The notes under the pieces are model-generated. The model saw only the letters and a program-made list of their open reading frames with translations. It was not told the origin of the DNA and ran no database searches. The translations under genes and the position numbers were made by a program. Shown here piece after piece: positions 8,645 to 17,194 of a stretch of DNA of 50,700 nucleotides. Source of the DNA: a bacterium (GTDB lineage: Bacteria > Cyanobacteriota > Vampirovibrionia > Gastranaerophilales > Gastranaerophilaceae); NCBI GenBank assembly GCA_017470245.1, contig JAFUEV010000062.1, forward strand, positions 1 to 50,700, in the 5' to 3' direction. Positions within the stretch are counted from its first letter, which is position 1. The number at the start of each line of letters is the position of its first letter.

Positions 8645-8794
8645 TTATTTTTGTTTTTCCAGAATTTTTTCCGAACAATCAAATTCCCAAGCATCAGGTT
8701 GTTGCATATATTTTAAACTTTGTGATTGCAATCTTTTAATCAATTCATCAATCTCTTTTTCATCCTCAAAAGTATCAAAGCTTCTTTCTGTCAT
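8645..8794 (-). CDS. 49-aa acidic hypothetical protein
   Basis: This frame is short, but it has an ATG at 8794 preceded by GGAG at 6-nt spacing and reads as an ordinary protein: MTERSFDTFEDEKEIDELIK, then a helix with RLQSQSLKYMQQPDAWEF and a short Lys/Glu tail. Amino-acid use is balanced and charged, unlike a random AT-rich frame. It lies between hydC (same strand, upstream) and the TPR gene (same strand, downstream), with more than 75 bp on either side. No family recognised. A helical adaptor or regulator is possible but not shown. Confidence 0.55.
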   Translation of the reverse strand: MTERSFDTFEDEKEIDELIKRLQSQSLKYMQQPDAWEFDCSEKILEKQK

Positions 8795-8872
8795 AATCTG
8801 CTCCAATCCTCAATATTAAAACCATTAGTACTATAATTATAACAGTTTATTTGTTTTTTGTAAATAAATGTA

Positions 8873-10285
8873 TTAATTTTCAAAAACCGCTTCATCTTTT
8901 ATTAGTTTAGTAGCAAGAGAATCTGCTTTTTTAGTATTTCCTACTTGTCTGTATGACTCTATCAGCATTAATTTATACATAGAATTTAATTCTTTTTTAT
9001 GTCTTGCAGTTTCAAGGTATTTTATTACATATTTTCTGTATAACATTCTGTTATCATTAAACCAATAAATAGAAGCAATATCACAATTTGCAGCAGCAAA
9101 ATCTTCGGAATATTTTATATATTGACTAAAATATTTATCAGCGAGAGATATTTGCCTTAAGTTAAAATAAACAAGACCTAAAGTAAGATAAATATCAGGT
9201 TCATAATTTGAATATTCTTCTGCAAGCCTTGCATAATTTTTTGCATTATTTTCATATTCTTTAAAATTTGCCTCTTTGTATTTTACAGAATATGAATTAG
9301 CAATAGCCGCATACAAAAATGCATTTTTAGGATTAACTGCAATTGCTTTGTCAAAATATTCTTTGCTTTTAGCAGGAGATAAAGCAATATAATAAGAACC
9401 AGCCATTACATTATAATCTATATCATAAGGATATTTTTGTAATTTTTTAAGAATATCTTCTATTGAAATATTTTCATCAGATTCTTCTGTTTCTCTTGTT
9501 AAAAGATTTTTATCAGGGAATTTTGCAATTGCTTTAACTGCTTTTTGAGTGTATTCTATTTCCGATTTTTTATTTTTTTTAATATTTTTATAATATTGAG
9601 CAAACGAGTTTAAAATATTAGAGGTAACAATGTAATTTTCATAGTTTTTGGAATTTATTGAATTATTTAAAGCAACTTCAAGGTATTCTTCTTCTTTAGC
9701 AAAATTTTTCATTTCATATTCATATTTTGACATGTCAAAATATATTTTTGCTTTCAAAGCATTATATTTTTCATTTGATTCACTATCTATAATATCAATT
9801 GCTTTTCCCCAATACTTTTTTGCCAAATTATAATTGTTATCAATAATATATGCCAATGCAATATCACTATATAACTTTGCAAGATTATATTTATCTGTTT
9901 CAGAATTTGATTCTTTATACTCTCTTGCTTTATTTAAATAATCAAAAACAATATCATAGTTATTATTAGCAACTAAATATAATTCTCCCATAGCTGCCAA
10001 AACATCAGATTTTAACTCATAATCAGGATGTTTATCTTTTTCTATTTCTTTTAAAGCTTCTTTACAATACTTTTTAGCCGTAGAAAAATCATTAAGAGCA
10101 AATGTTATATGACACATGTTTAGATAATTTTCAACAGTATGTGAATTTTCAAATTTTTCAGAATATTCTATATAAGTTTTTTCATAATCAGAAGTTAAAT
10201 ATTTATCGTCAACAGCAGATACTGATATACTTGTTAAATGTAAAAACAACAATAGTATCGCTATTAAAAAAAGAAAACGTTTCAT
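8873..10285 (-). CDS. secreted TPR-repeat protein
   Basis: This 470-aa protein has a clear signal peptide (MKRFLFLIAILLLFLHL, with cleavage expected after about residue 24, SVSA-VDD). Tetratricopeptide-type helical pairs fill the rest. The clearest are around residues 300-345 (YFDKAIAVNPKNAFLYAAIA) and 355-400 (DIYLTLGLVYFNLRQISLAD), with earlier degenerate units rich in Tyr, Asn and Lys. TPR arrays bind peptides or scaffold complexes, here outside the cytoplasmic membrane. The start at 10285 has an AAGGG site about 10 nt upstream. It is divergent from another secreted TPR gene at 10413, so the two may share a regulatory region of about 127 bp. The substrate or partner cannot be told from sequence. 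Confidence 0.85.
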   Translation of the reverse strand: MKRFLFLIAILLLFLHLTSISVSAVDDKYLTSDYEKTYIEYSEKFENSHTVENYLNMCHITFALNDFSTAKKYCKEALKEIEKDKHPDYELKSDVLAAMGELYLVANNNYDIVFDYLNKAREYKESNSETDKYNLAKLYSDIALAYIIDNNYNLAKKYWGKAIDIIDSESNEKYNALKAKIYFDMSKYEYEMKNFAKEEEYLEVALNNSINSKNYENYIVTSNILNSFAQYYKNIKKNKKSEIEYTQKAVKAIAKFPDKNLLTRETEESDENISIEDILKKLQKYPYDIDYNVMAGSYYIALSPAKSKEYFDKAIAVNPKNAFLYAAIANSYSVKYKEANFKEYENNAKNYARLAEEYSNYEPDIYLTLGLVYFNLRQISLADKYFSQYIKYSEDFAAANCDIASIYWFNDNRMLYRKYVIKYLETARHKKELNSMYKLMLIESYRQVGNTKKADSLATKLIKDEAVFEN

Positions 10286-10412
10286 TAATCTTACCCTTAT
10301 TTGAAAAATTATTTTACTAAATTATAGCATTAATACTTTTATATATCGTTATAGTATATGAATATTCTTATTCTTGTTATAGAATTATTATAAATACAGG
10401 AGATGAGTCTTT

Positions 10413-12539
10413 ATGAAAAAAGTTTTGCAGTTATTAATATGCATATTATTAATACAAGGAATAGCATTATCTCAACAAGTTTATGACGATAATTATCAGG
10501 AAAATCCAAATTATGTACAAGGTTTAAAATATCTTGAAAGTTCACAATATGCAAGTGCAATAAACGAATTTAAAAAAGCAATTAGAGTCAATCCTTCAGA
10601 TGCCTCTGCTCTTGTAGGATTATCAAATGCATATAACTATAGGGCCCAATATTTTAACAATACCGCAAAATCAATACCTGATGCAATATCGGATATAAAA
10701 TCGGCTTTATTCTTTTCTAAATATTTTACACCTCAGGGCGTAAATGCAATAAGTGCACAATCAATTGCAGCAATGGAAAAAAATTTAAATATACTTGAAA
10801 CGAATTCAAAAGCAGATACAAGTGCAAACGGAAGACTCGCAAGTGCAAAAAAATCCAGAACAAAAGGCGAATTTGCTGCATCAGCCTATGATTATTATCA
10901 ACTTTTGAATAATAACGATAACAAAACAATAGCAAATTGCGGACTGGGTGACATATATAAAATTTTTAACCGTCCTGATATGTCATTAAAGTTTTATCAA
11001 AACGCACTTAATCAAGATTCTAAAAATACTGATATACACTTAAAACTGGCAAGAACTTATGAAGAAGTTAATGATTTTTCATCCGCATTAAAAGAATATA
11101 GTTTTGCGCTTAATACCTCCTCTGAACGAGAGGACATTTTAAATTCACTTGAAAAAATTTGGCAAAAAAAAGTTGATGAAAATCCGAAAGATGCTGAGGC
11201 ACACGCAAATTTAGGTGTTGTATACCAAAAAGAAAGACGATTTAATGAAGCACTTGCTGAATATCAAAAAGCAGAAGCATTAAATCCAAATAATATTAAT
11301 ACAAAAGTCAATATTGGTACACTATATCAGGAACAAAAGAAATATGATGCTGCAATAAACACTTATGATTCCATATTAAAAATGCAGCCTCAAAATGTTA
11401 ATGTTATGGTATACAAAGCGGAATGTTTGAAGGCATTAAAACGCAATGAAGATGCAATCAATATTTATAAAACAGCATTAAATTTAGATCCCAAAAACTC
11501 AGCAGTTAAAGCACAATTATTTGAGTTACTAAAAGATACAATGCCTGTTGAAGAAGTGCTTGCGTTCTTATACAAAAATGTACAAAACAGCCCTATGGAT
11601 GCAGAATCATATTATGAATTTGCATACGAATTGCATAAAGCAGGTAAACTTGATGATGCAATTGTATACTATAATCAAACAATTAAACTCGATAAAACCA
11701 AAACAGATGCATACATAAATCTTTCTCAAGCATACAGACAAAAGAAAAATTATGCGGAAGCATATAATACAATCAAACAAGCAATTCAAATATCACCAAA
11801 TAATGAAGAAGTAAAAAAGCAATATGATATAGTAGCAAAAGATTATACTGCAAACAGTTATAATGTTGCATCGGATGCATACCAAAGCGGTGATTATAAA
11901 AAAGCGATATCCGAATATATGAAAATAAACCCACAAACAACAGAATCATTAATAGGTATAGCCGCTTCATATCAATCACTTAACGATAATAATAATGCTA
12001 TAGAATACTACAAAAAAGCTATGGAACTTGATTCAAAAAATGCAGACATTCCTTATTACATAGCTTCTTTGTATGCAAACACAGATGATATAACAAATGC
12101 CGATAAATATGTAAAAATAGCACTAACCAAAAATCCGTCTAATTCACAAGCAAAAGAATTATCTGATTATATAAATGCAAAATTAAGCGAAGGGACACTG
12201 ACAGAGGCTGTTCAATTGTATGAAGCACAGAAATACAAAGAAGCTGTTGATGCTTTTGATAAAGTTATAAAGGTTATACCAAATGATGCGAATATTTACT
12301 ACTACCGAGCATTATGCCATGATGCATTAAAGAATTATCAAAAAGCAATAGCTGATTATAACTCTGTATTAAAATATGCACCTACAATGACAATTGCATA
12401 TTATTCAATCGGTGTAGATTATGATGCATTAGAAAAATATACAGAAGCAAAAGCAAATTATCAGAAATATGTCAATGCTACTCAGGAAGATAATGATTTT
12501 AAAGCCTATGCGCAATCACGTATAAAAGAGATACAATAA
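10413..12539 (+). CDS. secreted multi-TPR protein, 708 aa
   Basis: The signal peptide MKKVLQLLICILLIQGIALS is followed by about fifteen tetratricopeptide units running to the C-terminus. Several match the TPR consensus closely, for example AHANLGVVYQKERRFNEALA near residue 265 with the following AEYQKAEALNPNN, TKVNIGTLYQEQKKYDAAIN near 298, and AYINLSQAYRQKKNYAEAYN near 432. The protein is therefore an extended solenoid in the periplasm or outside the cell, probably a protein-protein scaffold. The ATG has AGGAGA upstream. The stop overlaps the start of the dus gene by one base (TAATG), implying translational coupling, although a functional link between the two is not obvious. It is divergent from the smaller TPR gene at 8873-10285. 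Confidence 0.9.
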   Translation: MKKVLQLLICILLIQGIALSQQVYDDNYQENPNYVQGLKYLESSQYASAINEFKKAIRVNPSDASALVGLSNAYNYRAQYFNNTAKSIPDAISDIKSALFFSKYFTPQGVNAISAQSIAAMEKNLNILETNSKADTSANGRLASAKKSRTKGEFAASAYDYYQLLNNNDNKTIANCGLGDIYKIFNRPDMSLKFYQNALNQDSKNTDIHLKLARTYEEVNDFSSALKEYSFALNTSSEREDILNSLEKIWQKKVDENPKDAEAHANLGVVYQKERRFNEALAEYQKAEALNPNNINTKVNIGTLYQEQKKYDAAINTYDSILKMQPQNVNVMVYKAECLKALKRNEDAINIYKTALNLDPKNSAVKAQLFELLKDTMPVEEVLAFLYKNVQNSPMDAESYYEFAYELHKAGKLDDAIVYYNQTIKLDKTKTDAYINLSQAYRQKKNYAEAYNTIKQAIQISPNNEEVKKQYDIVAKDYTANSYNVASDAYQSGDYKKAISEYMKINPQTTESLIGIAASYQSLNDNNNAIEYYKKAMELDSKNADIPYYIASLYANTDDITNADKYVKIALTKNPSNSQAKELSDYINAKLSEGTLTEAVQLYEAQKYKEAVDAFDKVIKVIPNDANIYYYRALCHDALKNYQKAIADYNSVLKYAPTMTIAYYSIGVDYDALEKYTEAKANYQKYVNATQEDNDFKAYAQSRIKEIQ

Positions 12540-13525
12540 TGAACGTAACGGAGCAAAGTCATAATATTGTAAGAATAGGCGATATAACTATAAACAGTAT
12601 AGTTTCATCAGCACCTTTAGCGGGTATTACAGACTTTGTTTTAAGACAATTAATCAGACAATATTCACCGACTTGTTTGTTAACAACAGAAATGATAAGC
12701 TCAGAAGCACTTGTTCAAAAGCCTGAGGCAAACATTACATATACAAATGATAAAGAAGCCCCTGTTGCATTTCAAATAGAAGGTCACAAACCGGAATTAA
12801 TGGCAAAGTCAGCCAAACTGGTTGAAAATAAAGCAACAATAATAGATATTAATATGGGGTGTCCGATAAATAAAATAGTAAAAGGACAAGATGGTTGTTC
12901 TTTAATGAAAAATCCGGAACTTGCAAGAGATATAGTTATAGCAGTAAAAGATTCAGTAAAAATACCTGTTACATGTAAATTCAGACTTGGTTGGAGTCAG
13001 GATACTAAAAATTTTGTTGAATTTGCACAATTAATGCAAAGTGCGGGTGTAAGTGCCGTTACAGTACATGGCAGAACACGCTCACAATTATACGGCGGGA
13101 CTGCTGATTGGAACGAAATATCAAAATTAAAAGGAGAAATAGATATACCATTCTTTGCAAACGGAGATATAATATCTCCTGAAACCGCAAAAAAGTGTTT
13201 GGAAACTTCAAAAGCTGACGGAATAGCAATAGGAAGAGCCGCTATGGGTGACTTATCGTTAATTCACAGAATCGAAGAATACGTTATAAATGACATTTTA
13301 TTACCTGAACCTACATTAGAAGAAAAAATTAATATGGTAAAAAAACATCTTGACTTTGAAATTGCGTTCAGAGGCGAATTGAACGGAATAAAATTCTTTA
13401 GAAAATTCTATCCCTGTTACATAAAAAATATTAGAGGAGGCGGAGAACTTCGCCATAGATTGGTTACAGAAATAAACTACAATAATATTGTTTCTATTTT
13501 GAACCAAATTATTGAGGAGTTATAA
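12539..13525 (+). CDS. dusB: tRNA-dihydrouridine synthase
   Basis: This flavoenzyme reduces specific uridines in the tRNA D-loop to dihydrouridine using FMN and NADPH. The 328-aa protein is a TIM barrel with the family signatures: APLAGITDFVLR near residue 20, EMIS near 52, and INMGCPINKIVKGQDGCSLM near 100-120 (the Cys of GCP is the catalytic acid). VTVHGRTRSQLYGGTADW near 180 is followed by FFANGDIISPETAKK and DGIAIGRAAMGDLSL, the phosphate-binding Gly-Arg. Size and motif order fit DusB best. The start overlaps the stop of the upstream TPR gene (TAATG), so it is probably cotranscribed and coupled. Confidence 0.93.
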   Translation: MNVTEQSHNIVRIGDITINSIVSSAPLAGITDFVLRQLIRQYSPTCLLTTEMISSEALVQKPEANITYTNDKEAPVAFQIEGHKPELMAKSAKLVENKATIIDINMGCPINKIVKGQDGCSLMKNPELARDIVIAVKDSVKIPVTCKFRLGWSQDTKNFVEFAQLMQSAGVSAVTVHGRTRSQLYGGTADWNEISKLKGEIDIPFFANGDIISPETAKKCLETSKADGIAIGRAAMGDLSLIHRIEEYVINDILLPEPTLEEKINMVKKHLDFEIAFRGELNGIKFFRKFYPCYIKNIRGGGELRHRLVTEINYNNIVSILNQIIEEL

Positions 13526-13565
13526 TTTAAATAATTTAATTATATAAAAAATACTTTAATTTTTA

Positions 13566-13601
13566 TTGTCTAAAAATAAATAATTTCGTATCATTGTTTT
13601 A
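13566..13601 (+). promoter_or_regulatory. promoter with the predicted start at the ATG (leaderless)
   Basis: TTGTCT (13566-13571) and TATCAT (13589-13594) are 17 bp apart. The expected start site 7 nt beyond the -10 is base 13601, the A of the ATG of the GIY-YIG gene. There is no Shine-Dalgarno in the TGTTTT between them, so the message should begin with AUG. Confidence 0.5.
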
Positions 13602-13861
13602 TGAATAATGACAAAAAATTTTATGTATATATAATTCAGACAATAACAGATAAATTATATTGCGGTTATACAGATGATGTACAAAGGCGATATAAACTCC
13701 ATTGTTCAGGTAAAGGTGCAAAATTTACAAGAGCAAACAAGCCTAAAGAACTTGTATATGTAAAAGAATTTAATTCTAAAACAGAAGCACAAAAAGAAGA
13801 ATACAGAATAAAACATTTAACGAAAAAAAAGAAATTAGAGTTAATAGAATGTCCTGTATAA
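13601..13861 (+). CDS. GIY-YIG nuclease-fold protein (UPF0213/YhbQ-like)
   Basis: This 86-aa single-domain protein has the GIY-YIG core: YVYIIQ (residues 8-13), KLYCGYTDDVQRRYKLH (about 19-35) with the conserved Arg, then KGAKFTRANKPKELVYVKEF and an acidic/helical end with E and K-K-K. This is the layout of the stand-alone UPF0213 family (YhbQ/YazA), whose members are predicted nucleases of uncertain cellular role. It lies alone, 75 bp after dus, with its own promoter and apparently a leaderless message. Confidence 0.9.
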   Translation: MNNDKKFYVYIIQTITDKLYCGYTDDVQRRYKLHCSGKGAKFTRANKPKELVYVKEFNSKTEAQKEEYRIKHLTKKKKLELIECPV

Positions 13862-13888
13862 ACACAAATAGTCGTAGAAATAAGATAT

Positions 13889-13917
13889 TTGTACCTGTTT
13901 TAAGAAAATGATATAAT
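13889..13917 (+). promoter_or_regulatory. promoter of the glycosyltransferase gene
   Basis: TTGTAC (13889-13894) and TATAAT (13912-13917) are 17 bp apart, and TG at 13909-13910 makes an extended -10. Transcription from about 13924 would give a 17-nt leader carrying AAAGGA before the ATG at 13941. Confidence 0.65.
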
Positions 13918-13940
13918 TATCAAAAACAAAAGGATTTTAT

Positions 13941-14858
13941 ATGTCTGATGAATTTAATATTGCAGAATATTTGAGTAAAGAGACTGATATAAATAACGTC
14001 AAAGAACGATTATTTGTTTTTTATAACTTGCTATCAGGTTCATTAAATGAAGTAAATATATACAAATTTTTATTGGGAATGTTTGATTTAACCACTGATT
14101 TTGAATATTATGAAAATCCACTGGTTTCAATTATAATTCCGGTAAAAAATGAATATATACTAACAGCTTTTCTGCTTAATTCAATACATTCATATACAAA
14201 AAATATTCCCTATGAAATAATAATTGCAGATGATAACTCAGAAGATCAAACTACAGGAATAGAAAATCGTTTTAAGAACATCAATGTTGTAAAAAATGAT
14301 ATTAACAAACCGGGGTTTTTATATAATGTTTCAAAAGCAATAAAATATGCCAGAGGGAAATACATTCTGCTTCTCAATAATGATATGATGGTTTTTGACA
14401 ATTACTTGGATGAATTGCTAAAAGTTATTGAGAAATACAATGATATAGGAATAGTAGGTTCAAAAAATATCGGCATAGATAATAAAATTATGGAATGCGG
14501 TGTTTTTATTGATAAAGATTGCAATATCAAATTTGGGGGAGAAAAAGAAGGAATTGATTTCCTTGATGAAAAAGAATATATAGACTGTGACTATTGTTCA
14601 GGTTGTTCTATTCTTTTTAGAAAAGAAACCTGGGATAAGTCCGGAGGATTCGATGAAAACTATGCCCCTGCATATTATGAAGATTCTGATTTTGCACTAA
14701 ATGTAAGACATAATCTGAATTTAAAATCAGTTTGTGTACCTAAATCCAAAATATATCATTATAGACACGTTTCTTATATAAAAAATGTAAAAAGCCAAAT
14801 TACACAACTAAGAAACAAAAACTATTTTTCTAAGAAATGGGGAAAATATCTAAAATAA
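13941..14858 (+). CDS. family 2 glycosyltransferase
   Basis: This 305-aa GT-A-fold enzyme transfers a sugar from a nucleotide-sugar donor, probably to a surface polysaccharide or glycan. VSIIIPVKNEYILTAFLLNS (residues about 63-82) starts the fold. IIIADDNSEDQTTG gives the nucleotide-binding Asp pair, and KYILLLNNDMMVF carries the Asn-Asn-Asp that takes the DXD role. CSGCSILFRKETWDKSGGFDENYAPAYYEDSDFAL holds the acceptor-side motif and the E-D-x-D catalytic region. The first 60 residues are an extra N-terminal segment. There are no membrane helices. It has its own promoter and is followed 8 bp later by a convergent gene. Donor and acceptor cannot be deduced. Confidence 0.9.
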   Translation: MSDEFNIAEYLSKETDINNVKERLFVFYNLLSGSLNEVNIYKFLLGMFDLTTDFEYYENPLVSIIIPVKNEYILTAFLLNSIHSYTKNIPYEIIIADDNSEDQTTGIENRFKNINVVKNDINKPGFLYNVSKAIKYARGKYILLLNNDMMVFDNYLDELLKVIEKYNDIGIVGSKNIGIDNKIMECGVFIDKDCNIKFGGEKEGIDFLDEKEYIDCDYCSGCSILFRKETWDKSGGFDENYAPAYYEDSDFALNVRHNLNLKSVCVPKSKIYHYRHVSYIKNVKSQITQLRNKNYFSKKWGKYLK

Positions 14859-14865
14859 TATATTT

Positions 14866-16725
14866 TTATTTGTTTCTTTTGTATAAAACATTCAGTATTA
14901 CAAATATCTTAGAATATTGTTCAACTTTAGGATTATTGACATTTATATCAGGATGAAATTTTTTAGATAATGGTCTAAAAGTTTCTGATGTCATATCAAT
15001 AAAATCTTCTTTTCTCAGATATTTAGGATTGTTAGCCGCGTCCTTTCCAACTGGTCCGACAATTCTGCTAAATGCTGCCCATTCTCTGTCAGAAATTCTG
15101 CTAATATGTCCATCTGCTCTTGTAACAATAGCAGTTATTCTATCAAGTACTTCATCATCAGAAAGAGTTCTATTTTTTGAAAAACGAGTATTTCCTATAT
15201 TTGCTCTATGCTCTGCCCCCTGATTTTTCTTTGTTCCATCTGCACTATAATCTTGAGACGAAACTTCATCACCAAATTCGTCATAATTTTTTTCGGTATA
15301 GGAACCATCAGGATTATATTCACGTCTTAGTCTTGGTACTTCGGTGTATAGATAAAAATCCGTGACCGTTTTTCTCTGATTATTTTTATCAAATTCAACT
15401 GTTCTATAAGGATGTTTTTCTTTATTTCTAAAATGAGAAACAGTATGTTCACCGGTTTCTATATTAAAATCTGTGATTTTCTTTGGTTTTTGAGTATCGG
15501 TATAATACTCAATTCGTTGAAGAACATTATCATTTGCATCAATTTCTTCATATAAAAACTTTCTGCCTTCTTCTGTTCTTCTGGTGACATCTTTAGAACC
15601 ATCTTCACCATAGTTTTCAACTATTGCTTCTGTCATTCCATCTGAATGGTATTTGATTTTACGATATAAAAAATCACCGTCGAAATACTCTTTTGAAGCA
15701 GGAATATTAGGCTTTTTATTATATGTCGTAACGATTGTTTCATCACCTTTGTAATCAATATGCGATTGAATAATGTCAGTTCTTGGGATGAAATAAGTTT
15801 CCTGTTTTAAATTATCTTTTCTGTCAAATACTTGATGTATATGTTTTTCAACAGTCTTTCCATCAGATGCATATTCATACACTGTTTGTTCTCTACCGTT
15901 TTTTGAAACCGAGATAAAAGACGTACGGATTGAATTTTCACCATAATTAGTTATATCTTCGCCACCTGTCTTATCATTATGGTGGATAAATTGTTTTAAA
16001 TTAGTAGTACCTTCATAGTACTCTTTTCTGTATAATCTTACATCATTTAAGCCAAATTTTTCTTCAACATAAACGTCTCCGGTTACAAGATTATACGTAA
16101 CATAAGTATCTGTAGCTTTATCATGATATGTATGTTCGCAAACTTCTCTTGCAGATGTATCTTTACCCGTTCTCAAATCTACAACACGGATTGATTCTTG
16201 TCTGCCATTGTTTAAGTCTCGTATTACTTTTCTATTTCTGCCAAATTCTGTATTTTCAATATGTGTATTACCGTCATGGTTTTCATCTTTATAGTATATT
16301 TGACGACCTTTTTCATCATAAGTTTCAGTTATTGTTTTATCAGCAAATTTTTTAATTTTAGTCGTTTTTTTGTTATTTACTTCGGTTAAAATTTCTAAAT
16401 TTTGTTTAGGATAATATTCTTCTTGGCTTATCAATACACCTTTTTTTGTTGTAGTTGTTCTAACATAAGAACCATCTTTTCTGTCATAACTTATTTCATC
16501 AATATTATTTGAAAATGCTTCATCACATTTATGGATTACAAATCTACCATCTCTATAATTGTATCCAGAAAAAGATATAACCTGACTTCTTCCGATAGCT
16601 TCGGATAAAGAATTTGAGTTTATTGGAACGGATACACTTGATTTATTAACATTATTATCTTTATTTAAAACATTTTTATTATTATATGAAATATTATTAA
16701 ATGAACTAACAGACGAAATTCGCAT
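14866..16725 (-). CDS. YD-like repeat protein with C-terminal J-domain-like HPD segment
   Basis: This 619-aa lineage-specific protein has three parts. Residues 1-60 form an Asn/Ser-rich leader with SFSG at 51-54. Residues about 70-500 are a long series of short strands, each with a pattern such as Y-D-x-K-G/D-G-x-x-x-R or Y-x-E-D-G-S, related in style to YD/RHS or YwqK-type repeats. The last 110 residues are helical and contain RPLSKKFHPDIN, with HPD at 591-593, followed by a helix SKIFVILNVLYKR. HPD between two helices with basic residues before it is the hallmark of the DnaJ J-domain, which stimulates Hsp70. Helix I is less clear, so the domain may be partial or divergent. The start at 16725 has an AAGGA site upstream. 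No membrane helix or classical signal peptide is seen. Confidence 0.75.
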   Translation of the reverse strand: MRISSVSSFNNISYNNKNVLNKDNNVNKSSVSVPINSNSLSEAIGRSQVISFSGYNYRDGRFVIHKCDEAFSNNIDEISYDRKDGSYVRTTTTKKGVLISQEEYYPKQNLEILTEVNNKKTTKIKKFADKTITETYDEKGRQIYYKDENHDGNTHIENTEFGRNRKVIRDLNNGRQESIRVVDLRTGKDTSAREVCEHTYHDKATDTYVTYNLVTGDVYVEEKFGLNDVRLYRKEYYEGTTNLKQFIHHNDKTGGEDITNYGENSIRTSFISVSKNGREQTVYEYASDGKTVEKHIHQVFDRKDNLKQETYFIPRTDIIQSHIDYKGDETIVTTYNKKPNIPASKEYFDGDFLYRKIKYHSDGMTEAIVENYGEDGSKDVTRRTEEGRKFLYEEIDANDNVLQRIEYYTDTQKPKKITDFNIETGEHTVSHFRNKEKHPYRTVEFDKNNQRKTVTDFYLYTEVPRLRREYNPDGSYTEKNYDEFGDEVSSQDYSADGTKKNQGAEHRANIGNTRFSKNRTLSDDEVLDRITAIVTRADGHISRISDREWAAFSRIVGPVGKDAANNPKYLRKEDFIDMTSETFRPLSKKFHPDINVNNPKVEQYSKIFVILNVLYKRNK

Positions 16726-16801
16726 ACTTTTTTCCTTTTTTTACTTATACAAGTAACATAAAGAAAAAAAATGCTATTAAAAAATAAGATATTAAAAAAT
16801 A

Positions 16802-17194
16802 TTAACTGTTTCTTTTTCTTTCAATAATTTCAGCAATTTTTTTTCTGATTTTTTCAGATGCTTTTATTTCAAGCTTGTGAATTTCGTTAACACGAGCTTT
16901 CAGTATATCATTAGGGTCATCACCTTGATAATTAATATTAGTACCGACTAAATCTTCATTAATATTTTTAATTTGTAATTCTGTATCAGCTAAAATAAAC
17001 AATACTTCTTCTATTTCACTTTCTGTAAAACCTATTCGTTTTAAAGTAGCAGTAATAGACTCTTTAATTTCTGAACGTTCAGCTATTATTTGATCATGCT
17101 GACTTTTTTCTGAAGAAAAAACAGTTTCATTTTCATCTATTTCCTCATTTTGCGGGATACCAAGTTTTTCCGCTAATTTTTTAAACATACTCAT
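16802..17194 (-). CDS. 130-aa helical hypothetical protein, partner gene of the radical SAM protein
   Basis: I do not recognise the family. The protein is strongly charged and helical, with probable coiled-coil in the C-terminal half (residues about 85-128: ARVNEIHKLEIKASEKIRKK and an Ile/Arg/Lys-rich tail). The N-terminus FKKLAEKLGIPQNEEIDENE is acidic. There are no Cys clusters and no membrane segments. Its ATG overlaps the stop of the radical SAM gene by four bases (ATGA), so the two are translationally coupled and the small protein may assist or regulate that enzyme. Confidence 0.7.
   Translation of the reverse strand: MSMFKKLAEKLGIPQNEEIDENETVFSSEKSQHDQIIAERSEIKESITATLKRIGFTESEIEEVLFILADTELQIKNINEDLVGTNINYQGDDPNDILKARVNEIHKLEIKASEKIRKKIAEIIERKRNS

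Noticed and set aside
8826..8872. AT-only hairpin after the TPR gene at 8873 as a terminator
   Set aside because: The arms (TTTATTT with AAATAAA) have no G-C pair and would be too weak.
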